Program-made: the position numbers and the translations under genes
The notes under the pieces: generated by a model
Told to the model about the DNA's origin: nothing
Seen by the model: only the letters and a program-made list of their open reading frames with translations
Database searches by the model: none
In this document: positions 63,528 through 64,000 of the stretch, piece after piece
Numbering within the stretch: position 1 is the stretch's first letter
How the letters are laid out: every line of letters begins with the position of its first letter
Assembly (NCBI GenBank): GCA_028554755.1
Contig: JAPTOF010000007.1
Coordinates: 342,001-406,000, forward strand
DNA: 64,000 bases
Source: Cordia subcordata
Taxonomy: Eukaryota > Streptophyta > Magnoliopsida > Boraginales > Cordiaceae
Reading direction: 5' to 3'

Positions 63528-64000
63528 TCAGATTTGGCGGTCACCTAAAGAGGCCAATCCATCATCTTTCCATACAATATTGCTGTAACCAAATAATCTA
63601 ACAAAACATGAGATCAACTGATCTTGAATGACTTCATCAGCGGGAAGCACCATGTCTGTCTCCCTTCTCAAAGAGGTAACTTCTTTATCTGCAATCCCGC
63701 AAGGCACAATATGCTTAAAGTAGCTTAAATCAGGATCAATGTTAAATGCCAACCCGTGCGAGGTAATTCCAGTTGAAATACGAACACCTATTGCACCAAT
63801 TTTTCTCTCCCCAACCCAAACCCCTGTTTCACCTGCCTTTCCAGGACAAGCTTTGATGCCATATATAGATGCTAATTCAATCATTGTTAACTCAAGCTTC
63901 TCAACATACTTCCGAGCCCCAAGCCCGATATCTCTTAAGGAAATAATTGGGTATAGAACAGCTTGGCGTGGACCATGAAATGTAATATCACCCCCTCTTT
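63528..64000 (-). CDS. LIP2P: Lipoyl(octanoyl) transferase, LipB family, C-terminal 156 codons; plastid-type LIP2p likely
   Basis: Minus-strand reading from the edge gives RGGDITFHGPRQAVLYP, then the frame continues to a stop at 63528 (ends DRQI). LipB hallmarks are present: the RGG...HGP substrate-loop motif, the ERKIGAIGVR segment with the catalytic Lys, and IVPCGIADKEVTSL with the acyl-acceptor Cys. The enzyme moves octanoyl from acyl-carrier protein to a Lys of lipoyl-dependent enzymes (pyruvate dehydrogenase E2, glycine cleavage H protein), the first step of lipoate synthesis. In plants one form is mitochondrial and others plastidial; the sequence reads most like the plastid form, but the targeting peptide lies outside the window. 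No intron is seen in the visible part. It is unrelated to the receptor array. Confidence 0.93.
   Translation of the reverse strand, partial: RGGDITFHGPRQAVLYPIISLRDIGLGARKYVEKLELTMIELASIYGIKACPGKAGETGVWVGERKIGAIGVRISTGITSHGLAFNIDPDLSYFKHIVPCGIADKEVTSLRRETDMVLPADEVIQDQLISCFVRLFGYSNIVWKDDGLASLGDRQI

Overview
The window is nuclear DNA from a flowering plant. It is AT-rich, has no operons, contains intronless lectin receptor kinases of a plant-only family and a plant-type lipoyl-pathway octanoyltransferase, and is crowded with Copia, Gypsy-like, Mutator, hAT and Tourist-like elements. The species cannot be told from the sequence.

The main feature is a tandem array of G-type (S-domain) lectin receptor-like kinases of the LECRK/RLK1 class, all on the minus strand. 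Copies lie at 1-2336 (3' end cut by the window edge but in frame for all 778 visible codons), 9177-11609, 13606-16053, 34667-37135 and 53284-55728. At least three broken relics lie between them: a 5' relic at 3797-4166, a 5' scrap at 16369-16468 and a 3' scrap at 17560-17764. Orphan flanks are also present, near 4.2-5.3, 6.5-6.95, 41.5 and 56.3 kb. Genes 2 and 3 are recent tandem copies, about 4.43 kb apart with their flanks. Several upstream regions share a TTGAC (W-box core) module.

Between genes 3 and 5 the array is inflated by nested elements. A 7.7 kb Mutator-like element (18316-26028) carries two solo LTRs, each with target duplications. A 3.8 kb solo LTR (37727-41497) carries a 710 bp Mutator-like element that shares termini and internal repeats with the larger one. 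A degenerate Copia element (47498-52905) carries another solo LTR (48800-50790). A block of about 4.9 kb occurs twice (25931-30826 and 43842-48706). Its left edge cuts the Mutator-like element in one copy and its right edge cuts the Copia element in the other. Paralogous empty sites confirm several insertions.

The right end (about 61-64 kb) leaves the array. It holds a small secreted-peptide precursor with a CLE/IDA-like C terminus (61718-61993), a textbook Tourist-like MITE (62675-62905) and the C-terminal part of a LipB-type octanoyltransferase (63528-64000, running off the edge).

No clearly new biochemical system was found. The notable content is the birth-and-death history of the receptor array and the datable nest of elements that reshaped it. 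All similarity statements come from reading by eye; no alignments or searches were run.
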